64,000 nt of DNA from Ancylomarina sp963977525. GTDB taxonomy: Bacteria > Bacteroidota > Bacteroidia > Bacteroidales > Marinifilaceae. The notes beneath the pieces were generated by a model, which worked only from the letters and a program-made list of their open reading frames with translations, did not search any database and was not told the DNA's origin. The position numbers and the translations under genes are program-made. Location of the stretch: NCBI GenBank assembly GCA_963977525.1, contig CAXBPC010000013.1, forward strand, positions 1-64,000, in the 5' to 3' direction. Below, in pieces: positions 1 to 10,532 of this stretch (position 1 is the stretch's first letter; each line of letters opens with the position of its first letter).

Positions 1-49
<49 letters not shown>

Positions 50-106
50 ATATATTTTCAATAAGGTAATTTCGACGAAAACGAATCCTCAAGAGGATTC
101 TATAAG

Positions 107-179
<73 letters not shown>

Positions 180-433
180 ATATATCTTTAGATTGGTATC
201 TTTCTTTATTTGCGATTGCAAAGATACGCCCTTTTTAAACTAAAGCAAGGCAATTCTTGCTTTTTTTGAGAATGAAGATAATCTGTATGTGCCCAATGAG
301 GCTCGATAGAGTTAAGAAAGGAAGACTAACCTGTTCAAATGAAATCTCATTGCACAATGAATCATCGTGTTGTGGTTTTAGAACTTCAGAAGTTAATGGT
401 GCAATATTAGAAGTTTATTCGATGTGAATATTT

Positions 434-3400
434 TTAGAAATAAGCTCTTAATTCCACGCTTCCTACATGAATTGCGGCATTTTCTTCAGCTTGACGGCCT
501 CTATAGTTGATATTCATTTGGAATGTTTTCGATAGTTGTTGCTGATAGTTTAGTTGCCATGTCATGTTGTTTCCAGGTAAAAAACCTTCGAGCATTTCAT
601 AGGCAATAGAGCTATTACTTTCGCTATTGTAGCTAAGATTTAGATAATGAATGGTGGCACTTAGGTTTTTCTTTTTCCCAGGAGAGAACTGAGCTTCTAT
701 ACCTAAATCGTGCGATTCTATTTTCTCAACATTTAGCTTGTTTTCTTTAATCTTAAATAAATATTCAAACTCTAATTGGAAATTTCGACCGACTTGATAT
801 TTGATTTTCATCTCATTCTTAATGTAATCTAATTCATAGTCTTTGTTAGAATACACTTCGCTACTGCGAATTTTAGCTCCTTTGTCGATTCGGTTATGAA
901 TTTGCCAATCTTTCTTTCTCCAGATCAAACGCAAACCATTTTGCTTTAATCTATTTCTCTCAAATCCATTATTCAGAATCAGCTTGCTTTCATTGTTCAA
1001 GTAGAGGTAGTCGTAGGTGGTGTTTGACTTCTTCGGATGAAAAGAAAGCGTGTTTTGTAAGGCTGTGTTTAAGTTTATGATGTTTGGATTACTCCTTGTT
1101 GAAGAGAAAGGATTTCCGTACAGTTCGAAATCATTACTGGTGCTCTTTTTAGCGATTTTATATGAAAAACGATTACCAAATGAGGAAACGAATTCCACAA
1201 GCTTAGAGTCTCCCTTTAGGCGCTTTAGTTGAATGTTCAAGCTTTGACGGTATTCGCTTGTATAAACTTTTTTGTAGTTGGTTGTGATATTGGAAATACG
1301 AATATAATTGGCTTCATCTTTAAAGCTGGAAATCTCAAATTCATTGATCTCTTTAGTCTCGTTATTATTGTAGTCAGTCCATTTATAAACACCTTGTCCA
1401 GCATTAACTTCGATGTATGAATAGATGCGATCAGCTTCTAGTCCAGACCCTAGCTCGTAGTAGGTTGATGTTCTAATTATTCCTTTTAGAATTCGGACTC
1501 GATGCTCTAGCTTTCCTAGGAAGTTTTCTTCTGGTTTTTCATTGCTGATATCTTGATTAAGGATGCGCAGCTTTCTGTAATTACTGCTGAGTTTTAATTG
1601 ATTTTTTTTATTCTTTTTTAACCAGAGAATAAAACCTAGATCTTCAGACTCGCTCTGGGAACTCATTTTATTCTCCCAAGGCAGTAAATCTTTGCGGTAC
1701 TGGTAATATGTTTCAAATTGATTCAGATTTTTTTCATTGCTTTTTAAGTAGATTTTATAAGTTCTGCTTGCAAAACTATTAGCTAGTAAATTTCGGCTGC
1801 TTTTCTCTTCCCATTTATTGTTTTCACTATGATGTTCGAGGCCAATATTTAGTGTATTCAGATTGTAATTGGCGGTAATATTTTTTCTAAAAAACTTTGA
1901 TTCTGTGTCGTTTTGATCACTTGTTAAAAAGTTTGCATTCCAATTCAACTCAAAATGATTTTTGTGATATTTTATAAAAGCATTTTGTCGCAATCCCTTA
2001 AATTGGGATGCTTGATTTAAGGCTGAAATCTCGTAGGTGAATTGACTGATTTTATTTTTGTATGTGTTTTTAAACTCAATATAATGCTCATTACTATTCT
2101 TTGTTTGTTCTTGAATATTCCAATCTCTATTGAATTCAGGAGATCTGAACGTCTCAACTTCCTCGAAATTATCACTTAAATAATTATAAACGATTGATGA
2201 GTTTAATTGCTGGTTTGTATCCTTTAAAAAGGTCTTGCGATTGGTCTCAAACATAAAGGCAAGAGCCTTGTTGTTTTTATCATCTATGGAAGAAAAAGTA
2301 TTGATGTCCTTATTGCTAAAAGCAAGTTCAAATTTACTTTCCGCACGTTCGGAATGTTTGAATTGACCACCAAGACTTATTATTTGATGTTTTTCAGGAG
2401 CTATCATCTGGGAGTTAAGTGAAAAATCTCCTTGTGGGATGGAGTTGATCGGTGTAACCCACTCATAAACTCGTCCATTCGCCGAGGATTCAATTTGTTT
2501 GTAGTTGCCTTTTTTGTCGCCAACAAATGAAAAACGAATTCTGTAAACAGCTTCACTTGCTTCAGTTGAATGAACGTAGGTTTCATAATCTGTTCCTTCA
2601 AATTGTTGAATATTCTTTTTGTATAAAACGAGATCATTTGTGTATTCTACAATCTGAATTTGTGATGAGATAGCTGCTTGTAGATTATCTCCGGATTGAC
2701 TAAGTAGAAGTTTTTGTTCGTCATTCAAATTCTGGCTGACGGTATTGTTTTTATTATCTTGCTCATTGTAAAGGTTAATTTGAAAGCTGGCTTTCTTACC
2801 TTTTATTTCTGTACTATTATAAATCAGATATCTAGAATAATTCTCCTCAGAATATTCAAATTCCACAATAATTCTTGAGTTCCTATTTATGGGTTGGTTA
2901 GTATTGAAGCTTAATTCAGCAGTATTGTAATTAATCGTATAGTCTTTGTTTTCGCCACGTGAAAGCAGTTTCCCATCCTTGTAGATCTTTTCTGTACCGG
3001 CTAGCACTATAATATAAGTTTCATTGTTTGTTCCGAATAGTCTGTAAGGACCTTGATTGCCTTCTTGTCCTTCCATTTCCATTCTGTTGAACTTACCTTT
3101 TGCAATGGAAGCACTTATTTGCGTGTGGACTTGTGTTTTCTTCCCTTCAGAAGCTAAACCGCTGTATTGTCCTCCTTGAACTTTTTTCCTGAACTTTAGG
3201 AAATGAGAATTTTGCGAATTTTCAACTTGGTAATCTCCCAGGGTGAGTTCATGTTTATCATTGAAAAGTTTGATAAAAATGCGATCAAAATCTTGAATCT
3301 GTTGTGTGTTTCCGTCAGGTTGGATAGGAATATTATCATCGGTAATAGAAGCGAGTATGTTGACATTCTCACTAAGCTTACCGGATAGCTGAAGGTTGAG

Positions 3401-3877
3401 GTTTGAATTGCTAACTACATCTTGATTATTTCCCATTGACAAACCACGGGTATAGCTTCCTTGTTTGTTTATCTGAGAGCTGAAATTATTTCCCAGTGTT
3501 CGATTATTCTGTTTTATGGAGTATCGTTTGCTTCTCAGAACATCGGGTTGATTGATTTCATTTAATTGATGTTTGTAGAATTCTTGATTTAGCTTGTAGT
3601 TAAATACACGATAAGTGATTTTAGCATGAGAACCTTTCGCTTTTAATTTAGCTTCTGGAATAAAAATTCCTTTTGCTAGATTGAGTTTGTAGAATGAGTC
3701 GTCTAATAATTCGTCATTGACCCAGAGCTTAATCGTTGCCGGTAAAATTAAAAGAGAATCAAGCTGTATGCTTTCTTTTTTAATGTTGATTTCTTTAGTT
3801 CTGATATTGCTTGAACTCTGAGCATAGCTGAACGTGCTCAAATACAGAAATACGCAAAAGATCAGAATTCGTTTCAA
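434..3877 (-). CDS. Large outer-membrane beta-barrel protein related to the central part of SprA
   Basis: An 1147-residue exported protein. The TTG start at 3877 is preferred because the preceding in-frame codons hold a stop and no ATG; it gives a clean signal peptide ending SYAQ. Residues about 140-230 contain a GNNQDVVSNSNLNLQL-type stretch followed by NIPIQPDGNTQQIQDFDRI. As I recall, these are hallmarks of the SprA family of the type IX secretion/gliding apparatus. The remainder is rich in alternating hydrophobic strands and ends in an aromatic (AYF), as expected of an outer-membrane barrel. At under half the length of SprA it is not SprA itself. It is monocistronic, divergent from waaA. 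Role unknown: an envelope assembly or transport barrel is the best guess. Confidence 0.6.
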   Translation of the reverse strand: MKRILIFCVFLYLSTFSYAQSSSNIRTKEINIKKESIQLDSLLILPATIKLWVNDELLDDSFYKLNLAKGIFIPEAKLKAKGSHAKITYRVFNYKLNQEFYKHQLNEINQPDVLRSKRYSIKQNNRTLGNNFSSQINKQGSYTRGLSMGNNQDVVSNSNLNLQLSGKLSENVNILASITDDNIPIQPDGNTQQIQDFDRIFIKLFNDKHELTLGDYQVENSQNSHFLKFRKKVQGGQYSGLASEGKKTQVHTQISASIAKGKFNRMEMEGQEGNQGPYRLFGTNNETYIIVLAGTEKIYKDGKLLSRGENKDYTINYNTAELSFNTNQPINRNSRIIVEFEYSEENYSRYLIYNSTEIKGKKASFQINLYNEQDNKNNTVSQNLNDEQKLLLSQSGDNLQAAISSQIQIVEYTNDLVLYKKNIQQFEGTDYETYVHSTEASEAVYRIRFSFVGDKKGNYKQIESSANGRVYEWVTPINSIPQGDFSLNSQMIAPEKHQIISLGGQFKHSERAESKFELAFSNKDINTFSSIDDKNNKALAFMFETNRKTFLKDTNQQLNSSIVYNYLSDNFEEVETFRSPEFNRDWNIQEQTKNSNEHYIEFKNTYKNKISQFTYEISALNQASQFKGLRQNAFIKYHKNHFELNWNANFLTSDQNDTESKFFRKNITANYNLNTLNIGLEHHSENNKWEEKSSRNLLANSFASRTYKIYLKSNEKNLNQFETYYQYRKDLLPWENKMSSQSESEDLGFILWLKKNKKNQLKLSSNYRKLRILNQDISNEKPEENFLGKLEHRVRILKGIIRTSTYYELGSGLEADRIYSYIEVNAGQGVYKWTDYNNNETKEINEFEISSFKDEANYIRISNITTNYKKVYTSEYRQSLNIQLKRLKGDSKLVEFVSSFGNRFSYKIAKKSTSNDFELYGNPFSSTRSNPNIINLNTALQNTLSFHPKKSNTTYDYLYLNNESKLILNNGFERNRLKQNGLRLIWRKKDWQIHNRIDKGAKIRSSEVYSNKDYELDYIKNEMKIKYQVGRNFQLEFEYLFKIKENKLNVEKIESHDLGIEAQFSPGKKKNLSATIHYLNLSYNSESNSSIAYEMLEGFLPGNNMTWQLNYQQQLSKTFQMNINYRGRQAEENAAIHVGSVELRAYF

Positions 3878-4037
3878 TATTAGATGTTATAGGGATTTAA
3901 GACCTTGCTTTATTTAATGGACTAATTTGGGGATAATTTTTTTAGGGTAGATAGATGGACATTAAAAATGTTTAGTTTTGTAGAGTAAAATACATATTTG
4001 ATTCAAACGACTTGTAAGGTTCTAAATTGCTTAACAA

Positions 4038-5267
4038 ATGATTCTGTTTTATAATCTATCCATTTTCTTCTATTCTATAATTGTAAGAATAGCATCATTA
4101 TTTAATCCAAAGGCGCAGCAATGGGTTCAAGGACGTAGGGATATTCTTAAAAGGATTGAGGAAGCAGTAGGTGGTGACACAAACTTGGTTTGGTTTCATT
4201 CTGCATCATTAGGAGAGTTTGAACAAGGAAGGCCTGTAATAGAAGCTTTTAAAGCAAAGCATCCCGATTGTAATATTGTATTGACATTCTTTTCACCATC
4301 CGGTTATGAGATTCGTAAAAACTACGAGGGTGTAGATTATGTGTTTTATCTGCCTGTAGACACCAAACGAAATGCGAAAGAGTTTATTCGAATAATTGAC
4401 CCTAAAATGGTCTTCTTTATTAAATATGAATTTTGGTATCATTATTTGAATCAGCTTAGGAAAAAAGAAATCCCAACCTATATCTTTTCTACCATATTTC
4501 GTCCTAATCAGATTTTCTTTAAGCCTTTTGGAGGTTTGTATAGAAGAATACTTAGGGCGTTTACTCACTTCTTTGTTCAGAATGAGGAGTCGATTGAATT
4601 GCTGAAAGGGATTGGTTTTGAAAATGTGAGCCTAGCTGGAGATACACGTTTCGATCGTGTATATTCCATTGCTAAGCAGGCAAAAATACTACCTCAACTT
4701 GAAGATTTTTCCCAAGGCCGTCCTGTGATGATTGCTGGTAGCACTTGGCCAAAGGATGAGGAGAATATCATCAGATATATCAACAATACAGATAATAATT
4801 ACAAATACATTATTGCGGCACACGAGGTTGATGAGAATCACATTAAGAACATTGTAAGTGCTATTAATAAGCCTTATGTACGATTCACTACTGCTACCAA
4901 AGCAGAGATTGATACAGCCGAAGTTTTAGTTGTTGATTGTATCGGAGTCTTATCCTCTATGTACCGATATGGTGATATTTCATATATAGGTGGTGGTTTT
5001 GGTAGAGGTATTCATAATACTCTTGAAGCTGCATGTTATGGCATGCCAGTTATTTTTGGTCCGAACTATCATAAATTTAAAGAGGCGAAGGATCTTATTG
5101 CTCTTAAGGGAGCACATTCGTATGAAAAGTATGAAACTCTAAATACCCTTCTTGATAATTATCATATGGATGTGGATAAACGGAAAAAATCTGGTAATAA
5201 CTCCAAAAATTACGTTGACGAGATGAGAGGTGCCACGGATAAAATACTTTACACAATAAAGTTTTAG
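4038..5267 (+). CDS. waaA: 3-deoxy-D-manno-octulosonic-acid (Kdo) transferase
   Basis: 409 residues, the usual length for WaaA/KdtA. It transfers Kdo from CMP-Kdo to lipid A precursor at the inner face of the cytoplasmic membrane. An N-terminal hydrophobic anchor (about residues 1-22) is followed by the family motif FHSASLGEFEQGRPV, whose Glu60 corresponds to the catalytic base. The C-terminal GT-B half contains VLVVDCIGVLSSMY and YIGGGFGRGIHNTLEA, the nucleotide-sugar binding signature of the family. The ATG is the first in frame. It is a single-gene unit with no other lipopolysaccharide genes nearby. Confidence 0.93.
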   Translation: MILFYNLSIFFYSIIVRIASLFNPKAQQWVQGRRDILKRIEEAVGGDTNLVWFHSASLGEFEQGRPVIEAFKAKHPDCNIVLTFFSPSGYEIRKNYEGVDYVFYLPVDTKRNAKEFIRIIDPKMVFFIKYEFWYHYLNQLRKKEIPTYIFSTIFRPNQIFFKPFGGLYRRILRAFTHFFVQNEESIELLKGIGFENVSLAGDTRFDRVYSIAKQAKILPQLEDFSQGRPVMIAGSTWPKDEENIIRYINNTDNNYKYIIAAHEVDENHIKNIVSAINKPYVRFTTATKAEIDTAEVLVVDCIGVLSSMYRYGDISYIGGGFGRGIHNTLEAACYGMPVIFGPNYHKFKEAKDLIALKGAHSYEKYETLNTLLDNYHMDVDKRKKSGNNSKNYVDEMRGATDKILYTIKF

Positions 5268-5640
5268 TTTAAGCCAAACCTACCTGTGTTCACGCTTTCA
5301 GTCCTTTAGCTTAAAATAACACTTCTTTATCTTATTTTAAATAGCTTTTTATTGTTTAAACTGGCTGAAAGGCTCTGTTTTCAGTATGTCTAGATCGTAT
5401 TCTTATATCTAGATATTTTCTTTTTGGAAAACTTTTCGACTTCTTGAAAAACTCTAATGTCTGATAGTCAAAATATTAACAATTGATTGTGGATAACTTT
5501 ACTCTCTTTTTTCGCATTGGTATTGTTGGTTTGAAAAACGATAGCTAAATTGCATATCAGAAATTTCAAGCAGAAAAAAATTAGAGTTAAAGCTCTTTTA
5601 TGTAAACTGTAAATCGACTTATATCACAATTAATAGGATT
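5268..5640. other. Intergenic region between waaA and nrdJ; no gene seen
   Basis: 373 AT-rich bases. I looked for a cobalamin riboswitch because the downstream enzyme uses B12, but saw no B12-box-like sequence. A loose inverted pair (CTTTCAG near 5297 and CTGAAAG near 5364) could be a weak waaA terminator. No convincing promoter or NrdR box pair was found by eye. Confidence 0.4.
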
Positions 5641-8196
5641 ATGACTATCAAAGACAAGAAACAAGAACCAATGGTTAAACAACAAACTTTTGATTCCGAA
5701 GAAGCCTTTCAAGCCTCATTAAAATATTTTAGAGGTGATGAACTTGCTGCGCGTGTTTGGTTGAACAAGTACGCCTTGAAGGATTCTTATGGGAATATTT
5801 ATGAGAAGACACCAGATGATATGCATCGTCGTATTGCAAGTGAAATTGCACGTGTCGAGGAGAAGTATTCTAACCCCTTGTCTGAAGACGAAATATTTTC
5901 AGTATTAAAAGATTTTAAATATATCGTTCCTCAAGGAAGTCCGATGTCTGGTATTGGAAACAAATTCCAGATTGCTTCTTTGTCTAATTGTTTTGTGATT
6001 GGAAATGATGGTGATTCTGACTCTTATGGAGGAATCATGAAAATTGACCAAGAGCAAGTTCAGTTGATGAAACGTCGTGGTGGTGTTGGTCATGATTTGT
6101 CACATATCCGTCCAAAGGGTTCTCCTGTCAAGAACTCAGCTTTAACATCTACGGGTATTGTTCCGTTTATGGAGCGTTACTCGAATTCAACTCGTGAAGT
6201 TGCACAAGATGGTCGTCGTGGTGCTTTAATGCTAAGTGTATCTGTTAAACATCCAGATTCGGAAGAATTTATCGATGCAAAAATGGAGCAAGGGAAAGTT
6301 ACAGGAGCTAATGTTTCTGTGAAAATACTTGATGGTTTTATGGAAGCTGTTCTTGCTGGGAAAGAATATACACAGCAGTACCCTGTTAATTCAGAAAATC
6401 CAACTTATACAAAAGATATTGATGCTGGTAAATTGTGGAAGAAAATCGTTCACAATGCATGGAAATCAGCTGAACCAGGTATTTTATTCTGGGATACTAT
6501 TGAGAAGGAATCAGTGCCTGACTGTTATGCAGATCTAGGTTACCGTACCGTTTCTACTAACCCTTGTGGTGAGATTCCATTGTGTCCTTATGACTCTTGT
6601 CGTTTATTGGCTATCAATCTTTATAGCTATGTAGAGAATCCATTTACGCCTCAAGCAAGCTTTAATTACGATTTGTTTAAGAAGCATGTTGGAATGGCTC
6701 AGCGTATTATGGATGATATTATTGATCTTGAATTAGAAAAGATTGATGCTATTATTGATAAAATTGAGGCTGATCCTGAAGACGCTGAAGTGAAACGTGT
6801 TGAACGAAACTTGTGGCACAATATCAGAACTAAGGCTAAAGAAGGAAGACGTACAGGTGTTGGTATCACTGCTGAAGGTGATATGGTTGCGGCTATGGGC
6901 TTGCAATATGGAACTGAAGCTGCTACAGATTTCTCTGAGGAAGTTCACAAAGTGATTGCTATTGAGGCATACCGTGCTTCTGTTCTTTTAGCTAAAGATC
7001 GTGGTGCATTTACCATTTTCGATGCTAAAAGAGAACTCAATAACCCATTCATTCTACGTTTGAAGGAGGCTGCTCCTGATATGTATGAAGATATGGTGAA
7101 ATATGGTCGTCGTAATATTGCTTGTTTGACCATTGCACCAACTGGAACAACCAGTTTGATGACACAAACAACATCGGGTATCGAGCCCGTATTTATGCCA
7201 GTATACAAGCGTCGTAGAAAGGTGAATCCAAACGATAAAGATGTTCGTATTGACTTTACGGACGAGATTGGAGACTCTTGGGAAGAGTTTGTTGTATTCC
7301 ATCACAAGTTTGTGACTTGGATGGAAGCTAATGGTATTGAAACAGCAAAACATTTTACCGATGAAGAAGTTGCTGAGTTGGTAAAACAATCACCTTACCA
7401 TAATGCAACATCTAATGATGTAGATTGGTTGCAAAAAGTACGTATGCAAGGTCGTGTTCAGAAATGGATTGATCACTCGATTAGTGTAACCGTGAATTTG
7501 CCTAGCGATGTGTCTGAAGAACTGGTAGGCGATCTTTATGTTGAAGCTTGGAAGAGTGGATGTAAAGGTTGTACCGTTTACCGTGATGGTTCTCGTTCAG
7601 GTGTATTGATTGCTAACGACAAAAAAGAAGAAGCAACTGGAACAAGTATGCCTGAAAAGCGCCCAGAAGAACTTGAAGCTGAGGTTGTACGTTTCCAGAA
7701 CAATAAAACAAAGTGGATTGCCATTCTAGGACTATATAATGGACAGCCATATGAGATCTTTACGGGTATACAAGACGATGAGGAAGGAATCCTATTACCT
7801 AAGTCGGTAAATAAAGGATTTATCCTTAAACGTAAGGATGAGGAAGGCAATACGCGATATGACTTCCAATACAGCAACAAACGTGGCTTTAAAACGACTT
7901 TCGAAGGTCTTTCGTACAAGTTTGATAAAGAATTCTGGAACTACGCTAAATTGATCTCAGGGGTATTACGTCATGGTATGCCAATTGAGCAAGTTGTGAA
8001 TTTGATTTCAGGTCTGCAGCTCGATAGTGAGAACATCAATACATGGAAAAATGGTGTTGAGCGTTCACTTAAGAAATATATTCCAAACGGAACTCAAGCC
8101 AAAGGTATTACATGTATTGATTGTGGCTCAGAGCATGTTATTTACCAAGAAGGTTGCCTGATTTGTCAATCATGTGGAACTTCTAAATGTGGCTAA
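5641..8196 (+). CDS. nrdJ: Adenosylcobalamin-dependent (class II) ribonucleoside-diphosphate reductase
   Basis: An 851-residue enzyme making deoxyribonucleotides with a coenzyme-B12 radical, so it works with or without oxygen. The radical-site motif NPCGE lies at residues 307-311 (Asn307, Cys309, Glu311), with the redox-partner cysteine in SNCFV at about 117 and PTGTTSLMTQTTSGIEP in the second barrel half. The C-terminus has a TSCPD-like domain (about 670-810) and ends in a four-cysteine zinc ribbon (CIDCGSEH, CLICQSCG), typical of the B12-dependent subfamily. It needs no NrdB subunit and none is adjacent. It is monocistronic with a strong terminator 25 bases downstream. Confidence 0.94.
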   Translation: MTIKDKKQEPMVKQQTFDSEEAFQASLKYFRGDELAARVWLNKYALKDSYGNIYEKTPDDMHRRIASEIARVEEKYSNPLSEDEIFSVLKDFKYIVPQGSPMSGIGNKFQIASLSNCFVIGNDGDSDSYGGIMKIDQEQVQLMKRRGGVGHDLSHIRPKGSPVKNSALTSTGIVPFMERYSNSTREVAQDGRRGALMLSVSVKHPDSEEFIDAKMEQGKVTGANVSVKILDGFMEAVLAGKEYTQQYPVNSENPTYTKDIDAGKLWKKIVHNAWKSAEPGILFWDTIEKESVPDCYADLGYRTVSTNPCGEIPLCPYDSCRLLAINLYSYVENPFTPQASFNYDLFKKHVGMAQRIMDDIIDLELEKIDAIIDKIEADPEDAEVKRVERNLWHNIRTKAKEGRRTGVGITAEGDMVAAMGLQYGTEAATDFSEEVHKVIAIEAYRASVLLAKDRGAFTIFDAKRELNNPFILRLKEAAPDMYEDMVKYGRRNIACLTIAPTGTTSLMTQTTSGIEPVFMPVYKRRRKVNPNDKDVRIDFTDEIGDSWEEFVVFHHKFVTWMEANGIETAKHFTDEEVAELVKQSPYHNATSNDVDWLQKVRMQGRVQKWIDHSISVTVNLPSDVSEELVGDLYVEAWKSGCKGCTVYRDGSRSGVLIANDKKEEATGTSMPEKRPEELEAEVVRFQNNKTKWIAILGLYNGQPYEIFTGIQDDEEGILLPKSVNKGFILKRKDEEGNTRYDFQYSNKRGFKTTFEGLSYKFDKEFWNYAKLISGVLRHGMPIEQVVNLISGLQLDSENINTWKNGVERSLKKYIPNGTQAKGITCIDCGSEHVIYQEGCLICQSCGTSKCG

Positions 8197-8220
8197 GCCA
8201 TTATAGAATAATAAAACTGA

Positions 8221-8252
8221 AAAGGACGTTCATCATGAACGTCCTTTTTTTT
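8221..8252 (+). terminator. Rho-independent terminator of nrdJ
   Basis: AAAGGACGTTCA, loop TCA, TGAACGTCCTTT followed by a T tract: a near-perfect stem 25 bases after the nrdJ stop codon. Confidence 0.9.
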
Positions 8253-8264
8253 GTTTTTGCTTTT

Positions 8265-8330
8265 TCGCTCAAGCCGTTGGGCTCTTACTTTTTGCTTAGA
8301 TCAAAAAGTAAACTCCCCCGGAGGGCATAT
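8265..8330. repeat. Possible dispersed hairpin element
   Basis: ACTTTTTG and CAAAAAGT arms surround a short loop (about 8288-8311), next to CTCCCCCGGAGGG. A similar T-rich hairpin (TTTTTTGG...CCAAAAAA) lies at about 31031-31052 beside a gene remnant. The resemblance is by eye only. The surrounding 8257-8520 holds no supportable gene. Confidence 0.3.
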
Positions 8331-8524
8331 GAGCACCATTGTATTTTAGTTCGCGAATCAAAAATCAAGTCAGTCTGATCCTTGTTTTCTCTTTGTGGCT
8401 GAAACTGTAGCACGCCTCACGGCAGACTGACAAAGCCCGCTCAAAGCATATTTAAAATACTTTTGATTACAGATTCTTTTTGAATTCAGGTTTTGGTGTT
8501 GTTTGGGATTGGAAAAGTGGTCAA

Positions 8525-8556
8525 ATAAAAAAAATCCGATCGTTAGACCGGATTTT
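8525..8556 (-). terminator. Rho-independent terminator of glnS
   Basis: Read on the minus strand: AAAATCCG, loop GTCTAACGAT, CGGATTTT, then a run of T. It lies 27 bases beyond the glnS stop codon. Confidence 0.85.
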
Positions 8557-8582
8557 AAATATTAGAATGAGATGTTGAATCT

Positions 8583-10295
8583 CTATTTCTTCTTTCCCTT
8601 CGAGAATGAATCTTTAAGCGATACAGTACGGTTAAAGATCAATTTATCTGCGGAACTATCCTTGTCAGTTGAGAAATAACCCAAACGCTGGAATTGGAAA
8701 TGATCTTCAGCTTTTGAATCTTTCAAACTAGGCTCTACAAAACAGTTATCAAGAATTTGTAATGAATCCTCATTAATGAATTCTAAGAAATCTTTTTCTT
8801 TATGACTATCAGGAGCTTCATCGTTAAATAAGCGATCGTAAATTCTAACTTCTGCTTTAGCAGCATGCTTAGTTGAAACCCAATGAAGAGTCCCTTTTAC
8901 TTTACGCTTACTTTCTTCAGAACCACTACCTGATTTTGATAAAGGATCGTAAGTAGCGTGAATTTCGGTGATGTTACCATCAGCATCCTTCACCGCTTTT
9001 TCGCACATTACAATATAACCAGCCTTAAGACGAACTTCGCGACCTGGAGTCATTCTAAAGAATTTCTTTGGTGCATCTGCCATAAAGTCCTCACGCTCGA
9101 TATATAGTTCTCTTGAGAAAGGAATTTCACGAGAACCAGATTCTGGATCTTCAGGGTTATTTTCGATGCTCACGAATTCTTCTTGTCCCTCAGGGTAGTT
9201 AGTTAATACCAATTTCACTGGGTTAAGAACAGCCATTACACGAGGTGCAGTTTTGTTTAAGTCCTCACGAACACAATGCTCCAAAACCGCAACTTCAATT
9301 ACGTTATTACGCTTTGCTACACCAATGGTATCTGCAAAGTTTTTAATTGAATTAGGCGTGTAACCTCTACGACGCAAACCAGAAATGGTTGGCATTCGAG
9401 GATCATCCCATCCCGATACATGATTTTCATTTACTAATTGAAGAAGCTTACGCTTACTCATTACTGTATAACTCAAATTCAAACGCGCAAATTCACGTTG
9501 CTTTGGCTGGTATTCCGTATCTGTAATATTGCCTACAAACCACTCGTAAAGTGGACGGTGAACCTCAAATTCAAGTGTACAGATTGAGTGAGTAATACCT
9601 TCTAAATAATCCGACTCGCCATGAGCATAATCGTACATTGGGTAAATACACCAAGCATCGCCAGTACGGTGATGATGAGCATGCATAATACGGTACATCA
9701 ATGGATCACGCAGGTGCATGTTTGGTGATGACATGTCAATTTTAGCACGTAAAACCTTATCGCCATCCTTAAACTCGCCTGCTCTCATGCGAGCAAATAA
9801 ATCAAGGTTCTCCTCAACTGAACGGCTACGGAACGGACTTGCAGTTCCAGGTTTAGTTGGTGTACCTTTCTGTTCTGCAATCACGGCTGCCGACTGATCG
9901 TCAACATAAGCCTTACCATCATTAATTAATTTTACAGCCCAATCGTATAGTTGCTCAAAATAGTCAGATGTGTAATAAGGATCGCCATCCCATTTAAATC
10001 CGAGCCATTTAATATCTTCCATTATAGAATCTACGTACTCGGTATCTTCCTTTACAGGATTAGTGTCGTCGAAACGTAGGTTACATTTTCCGTTGTATTG
10101 CTGGGCAAGGCTGAAGTTTAGGCAGATTGCTTTTGCATGACCAATGTGTAGGTAACCGTTTGGTTCCGGAGGGAAACGGGTGTGTACTCTACCATCATTG
10201 ACATTGTTTTTCAGATCTTCTTCAATGATCTGCTGGATAAAATTCAGAGGTTTTACTTCGTTAGCATTCTCTTCATTCATAGTCTTGTTATCCAT
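8583..10295 (-). CDS. glnS: Glutaminyl-tRNA synthetase
   Basis: 570 residues. It charges tRNA-Gln directly with glutamine, so the cell need not rely only on the GatCAB amidotransferase route. Class I signatures are clear: PPEPNGYLHIGHAKA with HIGH at residues 50-53, and VMSKRKL as the KMSKS-equivalent loop. The GlnRS-type DDTNP motif follows the first, and the C-terminal half matches the bacterial anticodon-binding beta barrels. The ATG at 10295 gives MDNKTMNEEN; an internal Met at residue 6 is a possible alternative start. Monocistronic, with its own terminator. Confidence 0.95.
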   Translation of the reverse strand: MDNKTMNEENANEVKPLNFIQQIIEEDLKNNVNDGRVHTRFPPEPNGYLHIGHAKAICLNFSLAQQYNGKCNLRFDDTNPVKEDTEYVDSIMEDIKWLGFKWDGDPYYTSDYFEQLYDWAVKLINDGKAYVDDQSAAVIAEQKGTPTKPGTASPFRSRSVEENLDLFARMRAGEFKDGDKVLRAKIDMSSPNMHLRDPLMYRIMHAHHHRTGDAWCIYPMYDYAHGESDYLEGITHSICTLEFEVHRPLYEWFVGNITDTEYQPKQREFARLNLSYTVMSKRKLLQLVNENHVSGWDDPRMPTISGLRRRGYTPNSIKNFADTIGVAKRNNVIEVAVLEHCVREDLNKTAPRVMAVLNPVKLVLTNYPEGQEEFVSIENNPEDPESGSREIPFSRELYIEREDFMADAPKKFFRMTPGREVRLKAGYIVMCEKAVKDADGNITEIHATYDPLSKSGSGSEESKRKVKGTLHWVSTKHAAKAEVRIYDRLFNDEAPDSHKEKDFLEFINEDSLQILDNCFVEPSLKDSKAEDHFQFQRLGYFSTDKDSSADKLIFNRTVSLKDSFSKGKKK

Positions 10296-10532
10296 ACTTC
10301 ACTCTAATTTAGATGATTCAATGTATTGCCTGAGATTGTTTGAAATCTCGCCTTGCTTAATTTTTGATTCCCTTGCTATGCTGTTTAATCACTTAAAGCA
10401 GATATAAAGGGTTCGAACTGACAAAAGTAGAGATTTTCACTAAATAAAACAGGTAGTATATAAACGAATTTGCATACATAGACCAAAATAGAATTCTGCT
10501 TTTGGAAATTTGTCCTATATTCGCCCTGAAAT

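Noticed and set aside
434..3877. Calling the large barrel SprA
   Set aside because: It shares SprA-like segments but is less than half the length and is not next to other type IX secretion genes.
5268..5640. Cobalamin riboswitch before nrdJ
   Set aside because: No B12-box-like conserved core could be found by eye.
8187..8378. 63-codon frame after nrdJ
   Set aside because: It translates the terminator hairpin and T tract, and starts inside nrdJ.
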